NCBI GenBank assembly: GCA_020633675.1
Contig: JACKDE010000001.1
Coordinates: forward strand, 558,001-622,000
Direction: 5' to 3'
Length of the DNA stretch: 64,000 bases
Source: Deferribacteres bacterium
GTDB lineage: Bacteria > Zhuqueibacterota > Zhuqueibacteria > Zhuqueibacterales > Geothermadaptataceae
Shown here: one piece after another, positions 51,470 to 60,657 of the stretch
How the letters are laid out: the number at the start of each line of letters is the position of its first letter
Position numbering within the stretch: the stretch's first letter is position 1
Program-made: the position numbers and the translations under genes
The notes under the pieces: model-generated
The model's database searches: none
The model's input: the letters and a program-made list of their open reading frames with translations, nothing else
What the model was told of the DNA's origin: nothing

Positions 51470-52230
51470 CCGAACAGCTCATCCAAACACACCAGGGCGG
51501 CTTTGTGGCCCTCGGCGATCAGTGCATCGGTTTTGCTGGTGTCGGTGCGGCTGTAGGCGGCCAGCTCGGGCTTGATGACGAAATCCGCGTCGCTGGTCTG
51601 AATGCGGGTGGCATTGTCGAGGGCAATGTCGATGCTGCTGGTCAGCACATCGATCAGATCTTCGGGCGGCTGATAGCGGCGGTTGGCGCTGAGGTCGACG
51701 CCAATGGTCAGTTCCGCGCCAAGGTCGGCGAGCGGTGAAATCGGCACGTTTTCCAGCAGGCCGCCATCGACCAGCATGCATCCGTCGAGGTCAACCGGCG
51801 CAAAAATGCCGGGTACGCAGGCGCTGGCCGTCACGGCCCTGGCGACCTCGCCTTGCTTGAGCAGCTCTTTTTTGCCGCTGCTGAGATCGGTGGCCACCAG
51901 CGCGAACGGAATCTTTGCCTGGTCGAACCGGACTTCGCCCAAAATTTCCGTCAGGCGCTCGCCCATTTTTTCATTGCTCAGCAAACCAAATTTCGACAGC
52001 GACAGGCTGGTGACATCGAGCCAGTCGAGTTCATGCACGAACTCGCTGATCTCGTCCGCCGACTTGCCAAATGCGTACAGGGCGGCGATAAACGCGCCGA
52101 TACTGGTGCCGGTCAGCGCTGCGAGGCGGATGTCATTCTCTTCGAATGCTTTCAGCACACCGATGTGGGCCGCGCCGAGCACCGCACCGCCACCGAGCGC
52201 CAGGCCGATTTTTTGCTTTTCTTTGGCCAA
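51466..52230 (-). CDS. Patatin-like phospholipase (RssA-like)
   Basis: A 254-residue lipid acyl hydrolase. The oxyanion loop GGGAVLG is at residues 13-19, the nucleophile motif GTSIG (Ser43) at 41-45 and the catalytic Asp in LVDGGLLEN near 155. The length and layout match the RssA/YlbK class, which lack signal peptides. I start at the TTG at 52230, preceded by AAAAGGAATTC; the frame upstream is a non-family extension from another TTG at 52299 that overlaps the next gene. The stop codon lies inside a hairpin repeat. It is 41 nt downstream of the propeller gene on the same strand. Confidence 0.9.
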   Translation of the reverse strand: MAKEKQKIGLALGGGAVLGAAHIGVLKAFEENDIRLAALTGTSIGAFIAALYAFGKSADEISEFVHELDWLDVTSLSLSKFGLLSNEKMGERLTEILGEVRFDQAKIPFALVATDLSSGKKELLKQGEVARAVTASACVPGIFAPVDLDGCMLVDGGLLENVPISPLADLGAELTIGVDLSANRRYQPPEDLIDVLTSSIDIALDNATRIQTSDADFVIKPELAAYSRTDTSKTDALIAEGHKAALVCLDELFG

Positions 52231-52271
52231 GATTTGAATTCCTTTTTGCTTTAATATCAGCGGTGCAGCAA

Positions 52272-54023
52272 CTACCGCACGGTCGGGATTTGCAAGCAAG
52301 GCAATACGGTATTCGGGGCGACTGTGAGCGTCACTGTGTTGCCAATTTGAGGCTGCACAATGGCGAAACCCGCCTGTACATTTTTTTGAAAATCGCGCAC
52401 CTCAGCATAGAACAGGTAATGCTGCCCCGGCTGCAAAGCGTCGCGCGGAATGTGGACTCGCCCTTTGAGATTACGCTCCCAGTTGCCTTGCCAAACCGGT
52501 ACGCTTCCATCACACGGATAGCCCGGCGGCAGCAGTTGCAGGCTGACATACGGCGGCTGCTGATACATCGAATCAACGGCTGCATCTTCAAAGAACACCT
52601 CTCCGTGTATTTCAAGGTCAATTTGCCAAACTTCGGATTCCCTGTATTCAGGCATCGGTGCAGCGACCGGCAGGCTGCGCACCGGAGCATAGGATATTTC
52701 GGGAGTATCCCATCGCAAGCCGCCGTCGGTGCTGCGATATTGGCGGGCAGGGGTATGCAATATCAGCGTACCGGTGCCGCTGTCGAAAGTCAGGCTGTCA
52801 CCCGGCTCGCGCAGCAGCCAACCGAGCGGCAGCCATTCGCTCTCCCCCGGGCTGCGACGATACACGGCGGGCGTGCCGGTTACCAGGGCAAAGTGATATG
52901 ATATCCCTTTGACAGTGGCGTCGAGCGTTTGTGTGATCGTGCGGGGTGGGAAGCCATTATTGGCTGCCTGCCAGTGCTCACCTCCGTCAACCGATTTGTA
53001 CACACCGACATTGGCGCCGGCATATACGATATTGGGGCGCTTCGGATCAACGGCAAAGGCGCGCGCGAACTCGCAGGTCAAGGTTGGACCGAGTTGCTGC
53101 CAGTCCAGTCCGCCATTGCTGCTTTTCCAATTGGCATAATCGCTTCCGGTATAGAGTACTTGCGGATTGGACGGATCGCGCGCCAGCCCGGAAATCAGGT
53201 ACGCACCATAAAAAGGCGTGCGGATTTGTGGAGATAAGCCGCGGTTCATCGGCACCCAGCTTTGGCCGTGATTGTACGATTTGAACAGGCCCTGGTGATG
53301 GGTCCCGAGCAAGACTTCACCGGGTTGATCGGGATGGAACAGAATGGTATCAGTGCGGCGATAGATACCGGAAATCGTTTTATGTGCCCAGGTGTCGCCA
53401 GCATCGTAGCTGACGTGATAACCGCCCTCCCAGCGTGCGCCGATGAAAACGGTGTTTGGATTATGCGGATCGACAGCGATTTTTTGAAAGCGCCCGAAAC
53501 GCCATAGACGATCAATCTTGGTTGTTTTACGAAATTGGCGCTGAAAACCGGCATAGTCGAAAACATGCTGCCATTTTTGCGTACGAATATCATTGCTGCG
53601 ATACACACCATCGGGAGCCAGCACAAACACACGATTGCTATCCTGTGGATCGAGTGCGACATCGGCGATGGTGGTGCCAGCCAGGCCAATCTGCTGCCAG
53701 CTTGTTCCACGATCGTTGGACAGCCACAGTCCGCTTTCGAGGCCACCAGTAATTAAACGTGCCGGGTTTTGTGGGGAAATTTTGAGCGTGTAATGTCGGG
53801 TGACCGAGTCTGATGGGCTGATGCTTAGCCAGGATACCGAATCTGCTGTGCGGCGAAAGAGGCCCGCGCCATTGGTTGCGGAGTAGATGACGTCCGGGGT
53901 AATCGGATCGATAGCGAGTTGCTGAATGTAAGCTGCGGCCGGCGAATTTTGTGGGGCTGCCTGCGTTGCTGAGAGGCTGCAAACGGCAATGAAACGGATC
54001 GCCCAATGCCTGGCTGTTGCCAT
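52272..54023 (-). CDS. Exported BNR/sortilin-like beta-propeller protein
   Basis: A 583-residue protein. A signal peptide (RFIAVCSLSATQAA) precedes repeats of the VPS10/BNR type: S-x-D-x-G-x-x-W patterns appear as SNDRGTSW, SYDAGDTW, SYNHGQSW, SSNGGLDW, SVDGGEHW and STDGGLRW, so six or seven blades. The spacing marks N-P-x-x-V-F/Y (for example DPHNPNTVFIG and DPKRPNIVYAG) recur. The last 120 residues form a separate beta domain (HGEVFFEDAAVDSMY). The ATG at 54023 overlaps the desaturase stop (TAATG) and has GGAGG 7 nt before it. Such proteins bind sugars or proteins outside the cell. The partner is unknown. Confidence 0.85.
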   Translation of the reverse strand: MATARHWAIRFIAVCSLSATQAAPQNSPAAAYIQQLAIDPITPDVIYSATNGAGLFRRTADSVSWLSISPSDSVTRHYTLKISPQNPARLITGGLESGLWLSNDRGTSWQQIGLAGTTIADVALDPQDSNRVFVLAPDGVYRSNDIRTQKWQHVFDYAGFQRQFRKTTKIDRLWRFGRFQKIAVDPHNPNTVFIGARWEGGYHVSYDAGDTWAHKTISGIYRRTDTILFHPDQPGEVLLGTHHQGLFKSYNHGQSWVPMNRGLSPQIRTPFYGAYLISGLARDPSNPQVLYTGSDYANWKSSNGGLDWQQLGPTLTCEFARAFAVDPKRPNIVYAGANVGVYKSVDGGEHWQAANNGFPPRTITQTLDATVKGISYHFALVTGTPAVYRRSPGESEWLPLGWLLREPGDSLTFDSGTGTLILHTPARQYRSTDGGLRWDTPEISYAPVRSLPVAAPMPEYRESEVWQIDLEIHGEVFFEDAAVDSMYQQPPYVSLQLLPPGYPCDGSVPVWQGNWERNLKGRVHIPRDALQPGQHYLFYAEVRDFQKNVQAGFAIVQPQIGNTVTLTVAPNTVLPCLQIPTVR

Positions 54024-55048
54024 TATGCAGCCTCCATTCCTGCCATTGTGCGTGCAGGCAACTCCGGCGCAAAAACATAGCCCGGATCCTCTTTTTGGCG
54101 CTGCAAAATCGCAATGATCTGGCGCCAGGTTTCGAACAAGCCATTCGGGCAGTACGGCAGATCGTGGCGGATCAGCCGGTGCAGCTTGCCGAGGTGGTAG
54201 CATGGCACCGCTGCATACATGTGGTGCTCGATGTGAAAATTCATGTGCCAGTACAAAAACTGCACGAACGGATTGAGCAGGATGGTGCGGGTGTTGAGAC
54301 GGTAATCGGGCACGTTGTCCTGCATGCCGCTATGCTGGGCGTTGTTGCACAAAAACAGCAGCCAGCCGCCATAAAACGGCGCCAAGGTGGTGAGCACCGG
54401 CAGCATCCACCAGCCGAGCGCGATGGACACGGTCACCAGCAGGGCGTGGCCGATCAGCAGCGTGCGCGCCCAATTGAACAGTCGACGTCGTTTTTCGGTC
54501 GCTTCCGGAGGGAACAGCAGGTTGGCCCACTCGCCCTCGACTTTACCGAGCGCTACTTTCGCGACGCTTTTTACCATCCCGAACAGGCCCCAAGGGTTGA
54601 TGAAGGCAACCTGCAGGAAATTTTTCAGGGTGATTTTGGTCGGCAGCACGACTTCGAGATCGTCCGGCGGGTGCAGGGTGTATTTATGGTGCGCCTGGTG
54701 GCTCTCCCAAAACATCACCGGATCGTACCAGCCCAAAAAACTGAAGATGCGCAGAAAAACCACGTTGAGCCATTTGGTTTTAAAAACGGTTTTGTGGCAC
54801 AACTCGTGGAAACCGTTGAGCAAAAAAGCATAGAAGGTTCCGTGCGCGAACAGGAGAATTGGCAGTGCCCACAGCGGGCCATTGGCAGCGGTGTACCAGG
54901 ACGCGCCACCGGTTAGAAGCAGCAGACCGAGATGACCGAAAGTTTGCAGCAAACCACGCCAATCACTGCGTTGGTTGAGCTTGTGCAACTCGGCGCGTGG
55001 CACGGGCGAGCGGTGCCATTCATATTTGCTTGCTTTGGATTCGTTCAT
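54023..55048 (-). CDS. Membrane fatty-acid desaturase
   Basis: A 341-residue desaturase of the di-iron type. The three His boxes are HELCH (residues 81-85), HQAHH (117-121) and HIEHH near 275, with GFHELCHKTVF and YDPVMFWESHQAHHKY around them. Four hydrophobic segments flank the boxes. The order and spacing fit acyl-lipid or acyl-CoA desaturases, which insert a double bond using O2, so the organism meets oxygen. The start at 55048 follows AAGAGAGCC; the upstream frame is repeat-derived. The stop overlaps the propeller gene start (TAATG), so the two are translationally coupled, which is unusual. Confidence 0.92.
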   Translation of the reverse strand: MNESKASKYEWHRSPVPRAELHKLNQRSDWRGLLQTFGHLGLLLLTGGASWYTAANGPLWALPILLFAHGTFYAFLLNGFHELCHKTVFKTKWLNVVFLRIFSFLGWYDPVMFWESHQAHHKYTLHPPDDLEVVLPTKITLKNFLQVAFINPWGLFGMVKSVAKVALGKVEGEWANLLFPPEATEKRRRLFNWARTLLIGHALLVTVSIALGWWMLPVLTTLAPFYGGWLLFLCNNAQHSGMQDNVPDYRLNTRTILLNPFVQFLYWHMNFHIEHHMYAAVPCYHLGKLHRLIRHDLPYCPNGLFETWRQIIAILQRQKEDPGYVFAPELPARTMAGMEAA

Positions 55049-55079
55049 AAAGGCTCTCTTTTTGCTGGTGAAAAGGATT

Positions 55080-55111
55080 GGCCGCGAATGTAGCGAATGA
55101 ACACGAATTTT
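55080..55111 (-). repeat. Upstream repeat shared with the gene at 3428
   Basis: Read on the minus strand it begins AAAATTCGTGTTCATTCG and ends CATTCGCGGCC, about three quarters identical to 3368-3400. It lies 31 nt upstream of the desaturase start, in the same orientation as the other copy to its gene. Confidence 0.5.
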
Positions 55112-55320
55112 GAAAATCATGTTGTACAAAACTGACCGAGGCTTGCGCTAAAAACCGCAAAGAACAGAATACGCGGAGAAAAGAGTCTGCTCTGCGGCCA
55201 CGGCGCTCTCCACGGCTTTATAAATCAGAGCTTGCACGCTGGATACAAAAAAATGAAAGCGCTTATCAGAAAAAAGTGATTAAATACCAAAGTATCATTA
55301 CCTCATTACAGGAGATCAGA

Positions 55321-56253
55321 ATGCCTCAATTTTATACAAAGCTTGGCTTGGTGCTATTGCTATTGGTGCAAACTGTTTTCGGGCAAAACTATAAGGTGGC
55401 AACAGATGATTTCGTGGGGCAAGCTGAACTGGCGGACAAAGATGTGCGAGCTATCTTTCAAGATCGAAACGGCAATTTTTGGTTTGGCACCCGCAACAGC
55501 GGCGTGATGCGATTCGATGGCAAATCCTGGCAAGCATTTACGACTGAGCATGGCTTGCTCGCCAACGGCATCCTCGCAATTGTCGAAGACCGGGCAGGCG
55601 CGATTTGGTGTGCTGGCGGCGGTGGAGTGCAGAAATTTGACGACGAGAAGTGGACAGCTTTCGCGCTCAAAGATGATATCGGACTGAACGGTAGGGTGGT
55701 TTTTGCCATTCGGGAAGATGCCGATGGGCGCAACTGGATAGGCAGCAGCGCCGACGCCAGCGTTTTTGATGGCACGAGCTGGCAAAATTACACGACTGAG
55801 CAGGGCTTGTCGCACAATGTCGTGCACGATGTGCTGGCTGAAGCATCCGGTACCATTTGGTTTGCTACCCGCAAAGGCGGCCTGAGTGCATTTGATGACA
55901 CAGCTTGGCAGGTGCATTTACAGGAAGCCAACATCCGGGGGTTGCTTTTGGATGACGCCGGCAGGCTGTGGGCAGGCACAGCTTCACAAGGTGCGTACTC
56001 GCTGCTGCGTGATGGTACATGGCACCGCCACGCGCCGCACGAAACATTGATTCCGAAAGCGGTCGATCGTCATGGCGGTGTCTGGTTCGCCACAGAGGGT
56101 GCTGGCGCTTTTCGCTTTTACAAACAGAAATGGTTTCATCACACAGCAGCGGATGGCCTCGTCAGCGATGTGGTGTACTCCATTTTCGAAGATCGCGACG
56201 GCATTATTTGGCTCGGCACTGATTTGGGTGTGAGCCAGATGCAGATACAATGA
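55321..56253 (+). CDS. Exported two-component-regulator-propeller-like protein
   Basis: A 310-residue protein with a signal peptide (residues 4-20 hydrophobic, ending TVFGQ). It consists of Reg_prop repeats, each with the pattern D-x-x-G-x-x-W-x-G-T and FDG-x-x-W: NGNFWFGTRNSG, RAGAIWCAGGGG, SGTIWFATRKGG and DGIIWLGTDLG. About seven blades can be counted, enough for a full propeller. Such propellers are normally the sensor part of large hybrid kinases; here no kinase follows, so it is a stand-alone binding protein. GGAGATCAGA precedes the ATG. It faces the minus-strand GxGYxYP gene. Confidence 0.88.
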   Translation: MPQFYTKLGLVLLLLVQTVFGQNYKVATDDFVGQAELADKDVRAIFQDRNGNFWFGTRNSGVMRFDGKSWQAFTTEHGLLANGILAIVEDRAGAIWCAGGGGVQKFDDEKWTAFALKDDIGLNGRVVFAIREDADGRNWIGSSADASVFDGTSWQNYTTEQGLSHNVVHDVLAEASGTIWFATRKGGLSAFDDTAWQVHLQEANIRGLLLDDAGRLWAGTASQGAYSLLRDGTWHRHAPHETLIPKAVDRHGGVWFATEGAGAFRFYKQKWFHHTAADGLVSDVVYSIFEDRDGIIWLGTDLGVSQMQIQ

Positions 56254-56284
56254 AGCAAATTTGCCAATCCTTGTGATCGAATTC

Positions 56285-58360
56285 TCACTGCTGAATCACG
56301 CGATTGACGTTGGTCTTGGACTGGCCGGCCATTTTCAGGAAAACGTCCAGCGGCACCAGCTCGTATTCGTCCGGAAGCTGGCCGAGAATCGATTTCACCC
56401 GCGACACGGAGCTGGTTTCGCGGATGTGCAGCAGCAAGAAATACGGACGCTTGTCGTTGAGCCGCCCCAATTCCAGCAGGTCGTTGACCGCTTCCTGCTC
56501 CGAGACCGTCGGCGACAGATAATACTGAAACGACACCATCGGCCGGCCGTCTTTGAGGTAATTGGTGTTGGCCGGCACATATCCGTTGACGAAGCCAATA
56601 GCATCGGGCATGTTTTCATAATAGGCATCGACCACGCGCTGGGTCAAATCGGCAAACTCATGGCGCGGGCTGGTGCGCGAGTAATCCATGATGTCGAAAA
56701 CATGCAGATCGAGCCGCTTCATCAGCGAATCGGCCCGGCGCAGCAGGCCCGGCAGCTTGTCTTCGGGCACGGCTTTCGGATATATGTAGCCCGGCCCCGA
56801 TAGTGCGCCGATGAAATAGTCATTCGGCGTGGCGGTGGCGTAGAAAAACTCCAGCAGGCTCGGCGCCAGCCAACTGTAATTCATCAGCGTCTCCCAGGCA
56901 TAGGGGATTTCCCCGCGCCCGGGCATCAGCCAGGCACCGATGCCGATGCCATCGGTTTGAATGTTGGCGATGTAAACCTTGTTTTCCGGCTTGTAGCTTT
57001 TGCCCGGCTCGATATTGTGGTTGTTTTTGAACTCGAATCCTTCTGAAAAGCCGATCTGATTTTCAAAACTGATATTCGGGTTGCTGTGCAAACCCAGCAC
57101 CGGCAGGCCGAAGCTCGAACACAGCGTGACGTGCTGGCTCTCGCCATCTTTGGCATAGGAATGCCAGCCCATCACTAATGCGTCCGATCGCATATCGCCG
57201 AGCAGCTCTTTCGCCAGTTCGATCTCTGCAGTGTCCTCCGGAGCAGTCGATAAATCCTGGAAAAAGACCTTGTTGCGCACACCCCAATCCGCTACGCCCG
57301 GCAGCATCACACGACCTGAGTGTCCGCCAAGCCAAATGATGAATTTGCGGCTGCAATCTTGCCAGTACTGCTTTTTCGCCCAACTGTAAATGTCGGCATC
57401 GCTCATGCCGGCAAAGGTGCCACGGAAGTCGGCGATTTTCTTCAGCCCGAGCGAGTCGAGCATTGGAATCTGTTCTTCGGTGGCAACCACAGCGTCTTTC
57501 AGGCCGGAAACGGTGTAGGCGACAATCAGCGAGGTGCGGACCTTTTTATCCCAAACCACATAGCCTTTGACGTGATTGCGCAGGGCTTCAATGGCCTGGC
57601 GCGGTGTTTTCAGCATGGTGAAACTGTAGCCACGGTCGTCGCGGTACCATTCGTACAGGCGGCGCGTGTAGGTAAACTGCCACGATTCCGGATAAATCAG
57701 ATAGAGATTGGCGCCGTCGCGGTTGGCCAGGCCCTGTAAGCTGATGAGCAAAGCCTGTCGTTGCAGATCGCCCTGCACCTCCCAGTTGTCCTCCAGTTCC
57801 ATCATGTAAGAGCGCATGCTGTCTTTGATTTTCAGCACGTAAGTGGCGGTGGGCTGCTCGGCGCGCGAGTCACGCTCGATGGTGTAAGTGAGCAAATCGT
57901 GCCGTCGCGCGATGGTGAAGCGATGGATTTCATTGACGGTTTTGCTGCCCTGCGCGAGATCGACCTGATAGCTTTGCTTGAGTTGCAGCGTGCGACCGCT
58001 GTCGGTCCAGGTGGCGGAAAATACGCGGTCGGTGCCGTGTTTGGCAATGAGCGCGGAGTAGTAGGTGGAGAGCGTATTGCGGTCGGTGACCGGCGCAAGG
58101 AATTCGGAGCCGTCCGGCGTGAATGTGAGCGTATCACCGCTGTCGCTGCGGCGTCCCCAGTTGCGAATCAAGGTCACCTGCCCGTCGCTGGTCTCGAATT
58201 GCAACGACAGGCGATTGGTATAGCGATTGACGTTTGGGCTCATCGGCGGGATGATTTCCCACGTGTTGTTAAAGGCGGTTTCATGTTGGGCAAAGAGAGG
58301 AGAAGCGGCAAGCACGGCGCTGCACATCAGCAGCCGGGCAAAGAATTTTAGGCGTATCAT
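56285..58360 (-). CDS. GxGYxYP family putative glycoside hydrolase
   Basis: A 691-residue exported protein. A signal peptide covers residues 1-26 (LLMCSAVLAASPLFAQ). The first 200 residues form a beta-domain, and the GxGYxYP domains follow. The naming motif is present as SGPGYIYP near residue 523 (nt about 56790). Family members are thought to be glycoside hydrolases and appear in polysaccharide loci of Bacteroidota, but no activity is settled. The ATG at 58360 follows AAGGACGTGCT; the longer frame upstream lacks a site. Other sugar enzymes lie on the same strand at 58685 and 61793. Confidence 0.88.
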   Translation of the reverse strand: MIRLKFFARLLMCSAVLAASPLFAQHETAFNNTWEIIPPMSPNVNRYTNRLSLQFETSDGQVTLIRNWGRRSDSGDTLTFTPDGSEFLAPVTDRNTLSTYYSALIAKHGTDRVFSATWTDSGRTLQLKQSYQVDLAQGSKTVNEIHRFTIARRHDLLTYTIERDSRAEQPTATYVLKIKDSMRSYMMELEDNWEVQGDLQRQALLISLQGLANRDGANLYLIYPESWQFTYTRRLYEWYRDDRGYSFTMLKTPRQAIEALRNHVKGYVVWDKKVRTSLIVAYTVSGLKDAVVATEEQIPMLDSLGLKKIADFRGTFAGMSDADIYSWAKKQYWQDCSRKFIIWLGGHSGRVMLPGVADWGVRNKVFFQDLSTAPEDTAEIELAKELLGDMRSDALVMGWHSYAKDGESQHVTLCSSFGLPVLGLHSNPNISFENQIGFSEGFEFKNNHNIEPGKSYKPENKVYIANIQTDGIGIGAWLMPGRGEIPYAWETLMNYSWLAPSLLEFFYATATPNDYFIGALSGPGYIYPKAVPEDKLPGLLRRADSLMKRLDLHVFDIMDYSRTSPRHEFADLTQRVVDAYYENMPDAIGFVNGYVPANTNYLKDGRPMVSFQYYLSPTVSEQEAVNDLLELGRLNDKRPYFLLLHIRETSSVSRVKSILGQLPDEYELVPLDVFLKMAGQSKTNVNRVIQQ

Positions 58361-58602
58361 AGCACGTCCTTTTGAATAAAGAAATGAGCGGATTGACTGG
58401 CAGAATTGCGCGAAGACGAATGCAGCCACGAAAGCACATGAATACAATCTGGCCATTTCTGGCTGTGTAAATTCGAGTTCATTCATGGCGATGCGACAAG
58501 AAATCGTTTGTCACAAAAGATGGCGGATTTGAGGAGGAATGTCAAACCTTTTCCGCCGGGGGATGCTTTCAAATTTTGATGCAAAACAGGGCGGGGCAAG
58601 GC
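58361..58602. other. Spacer upstream of the GxGYxYP gene
   Basis: A spacer of 324 nt in all, including the palindrome at 58603-58626. I see no gene in it. Confidence 0.45.
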
Positions 58603-58626
58603 AGGGGCATGGTGCACCTTGCCCCT
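58603..58626. repeat. Palindromic repeat, copy 4 of 4
   Basis: Half-site AGGGGCATGGTG; one mismatched pair in the stem. It lies 59 nt after the stop of the gene at 58685. Confidence 0.8.
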
Positions 58627-58684
58627 ACGAAGCAGGCTGAAGATATGCGTGCCGACAGCCCGCCTTGCGCTTGCTGCAAAATCA

Positions 58685-59680
58685 TCAACTCGCTGCGAAG
58701 CTGATGCCGCGCTTTTCATCGTGCTCGATCTCACCGATGGTGCCGCCGTGCCAGCGCTCCACCGCGCAGTAAAAGTGGAAAAGCTGGCCGTCTTTTGCGA
58801 TCATTGCCGGCTTGTGCGCATACAGCGAGTCCAGCGTGCCTTCGGGGCCGACGTCGATCAGCAACTCGTCGAGCTTGTGCCAGTTCAGCAGATCCGTGGA
58901 ATAGGCTGCGCCGTCGCGGGCGTGGCCATCACTGCTGAGGCCAAAATAAAACATCACCCAGTGGTCGCCGTCACGGTAGACTGCCGGATCAGAGGCGAAA
59001 CGATCATCAAAAGCACCTTTATCGCCTAAACGCAACACCGGATTGCCGGGGTGGCGTTGCCAACTGACCAGATCGCGCGAGGTCGCCATGCCTGTCTGCT
59101 CGAACCACGGTTGTTTGTCGCGATTTTTGGCGTTGTAAAAAAGGTGGTAGGTGCCATCGTGTTCCATCAGCCAGGATTTGTACAAGCCACCAGACTCCCA
59201 ATCCCAGTCCGGCGACGGCTCAAGTATCGGCGGGCCAACCTCCCAATGGCGCAAATCAGTGGAAAAGCACAAACCGATCACTGCCGGGCCGCTCTCGAAT
59301 CCAGGGCGCGGGTAGGCATGGTAGGTGCCGACAAACCGGCCATCAACCTTTTTGAGTGCGCCGTTGCCATACAAATCGTTGTCGCGCAGCATGCCGGTCA
59401 TCGCGATGTTGAATTCGGTCACTGAGCCTTTGGGGCCGCGACGAATCAGCAAACCCTGGTTTTGCCAGTTGACCAAATCTTTTGAAACAGCCAGTCCGGT
59501 CTGATAGCCGATGCCGTCCCATCCGACATAGGTCATGCAATAGCGTCCTTTGTGGGAGAACAGAAACGGACAATCGAGGCCGTGGCTGTCGAATGCACCG
59601 GCTTTGTAGGAAGGAGTGAGCACCAGTTGGCCATGTTTATGCGGCGTGCGGATACGCTGGAGAATGGTTTCTGGATCCAT
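58685..59680 (-). CDS. Five-bladed-propeller glycosidase-like protein (GH43/GH32 group)
   Basis: A 331-residue protein without signal peptide. Repeats of the type D-x-x-x-W and SKDLVNWQNQG, STDLRHWEVG, SRDLVSWQRHPGNPV and STDLLNWHKLD show a five-bladed propeller of the GH32/GH43/GH68/GH130 superfamily. Candidate acids are the Asp in FDSHGLDCPF near residue 31 and the Glu in VTEFNIA; FASDPAVYRDGDHW marks a later blade. The exact family cannot be decided by eye. AAGGAAAAGACCG precedes the ATG at 59680; the frame upstream is longer but poor. It probably cleaves or phosphorolyses an oligosaccharide in the cytoplasm. Confidence 0.82.
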   Translation of the reverse strand: MDPETILQRIRTPHKHGQLVLTPSYKAGAFDSHGLDCPFLFSHKGRYCMTYVGWDGIGYQTGLAVSKDLVNWQNQGLLIRRGPKGSVTEFNIAMTGMLRDNDLYGNGALKKVDGRFVGTYHAYPRPGFESGPAVIGLCFSTDLRHWEVGPPILEPSPDWDWESGGLYKSWLMEHDGTYHLFYNAKNRDKQPWFEQTGMATSRDLVSWQRHPGNPVLRLGDKGAFDDRFASDPAVYRDGDHWVMFYFGLSSDGHARDGAAYSTDLLNWHKLDELLIDVGPEGTLDSLYAHKPAMIAKDGQLFHFYCAVERWHGGTIGEIEHDEKRGISFAAS

Positions 59681-59733
59681 CGGTCTTTTCCTTGTTTGAT
59701 GTAAAAAGTAGTGTGTTTTGCGTGATCGGTTGA

Positions 59734-60072
59734 TCATTTGCCTGAAGATATTACAGTGCGTTTTTGCCTGGATATCGAATGCAGCAGCAATCCGGCAAAT
59801 AGAGTGAAAGCAGCAACGACTAAAAGGATGACCAGCATTCTCATCCATGGTGCGCCAAATGCGATGCGCTGTTGTGTAAGCGTGATGGCAGCGTGTAGCC
59901 AAATCAACGTGCCGAAGTAGGCGAGGCCCTGCATAAAAAGCAGGCTCCAGTTTTTACGTATGAACAAAATAAGCGGCGAGGCACCAAGCAGTAACGCGAG
60001 CACGGTTTGCCCATCACGCAAGAAGTGTGCGCCCAATATGATCATGGCGATTACAATGGGGATATATTTCAA
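59734..60072 (-). CDS. Small membrane protein (DUF6804-like)
   Basis: A 112-residue membrane protein with four hydrophobic segments (about residues 3-18, 22-38, 47-65 and 78-98) and a basic tail. The start codon is TTG at 60072 with CGGGAGACTCGCT upstream. The layout resembles small DUF6804-type proteins, with moderate confidence. It has no recognised function. The SPOR gene upstream on the same strand ends 147 nt away. Confidence 0.65.
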   Translation of the reverse strand: MKYIPIVIAMIILGAHFLRDGQTVLALLLGASPLILFIRKNWSLLFMQGLAYFGTLIWLHAAITLTQQRIAFGAPWMRMLVILLVVAAFTLFAGLLLHSISRQKRTVISSGK

Positions 60073-60219
60073 AGCGAGTCTCCCGGATTGAGAAGTGCGA
60101 TAAAAATCGTTCGAGCGCGAGATGCAGGTAGAGTGGAGGCAGGCAATGAACGAAACAGATGAATTGATGGGTTTAAATTTAGAAAAAATGCAGATTGACG
60201 CAATAGAATTCCGGCAAGG

Positions 60220-60657
60220 CTACTGGACCGGGCCAGCGACAATCGCCGTGGAAAAACCTTTGTCACGTAGCTTTTCGAAAGTAATATTGGCCTCGTTTGC
60301 GGACATGTAACGCCCAACACAGACGTAATGCAGACCGTTTTGGATAATGACATGGCTTCTGATGCGCGCCTCGGCAAGTTTTCCTTGATGAGTCGCCGTC
60401 TCCGCAGGCGAGGCGAAGGCGCCGGTCAGCACCGTGTAATAACTGATGTTGAAATTCGATGTATTGATCTGCTGACGTGGCCGTAGCTGAATGCGCGGAA
60501 TAGGGATATTTTTGATGCGTTCGAGGATAGGGCCATCCATGCCACCGATAATGAAGGCGAGCAGGTAAAGCATAATGTAAAATATGCCGCGTGAAATGAA
60601 CCAGAAAACCATTCCAACCAGCATATAGCCTTTTTGGGCGCGGGGACTTGGAGGCAC
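60220..60657 (-). CDS. Membrane-anchored SPOR-domain protein
   Basis: A 145-residue protein with a short N-terminal tail, one membrane-spanning region (FWFISRGIFYIMLYLLAFIIGG) and a C-terminal SPOR domain (about 70-145: YYTVLTGAFASPAETATHQG, then HYVCVGRYMSANEANITFEKLRDKG). SPOR domains bind peptidoglycan glycan strands lacking stem peptides at division sites. The start is a GTG at 60657 with AAGGAAG upstream; the TTG further up is a weaker choice. A similar gene lies at 60987. Confidence 0.82.
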   Translation of the reverse strand: MPPSPRAQKGYMLVGMVFWFISRGIFYIMLYLLAFIIGGMDGPILERIKNIPIPRIQLRPRQQINTSNFNISYYTVLTGAFASPAETATHQGKLAEARIRSHVIIQNGLHYVCVGRYMSANEANITFEKLRDKGFSTAIVAGPVQ

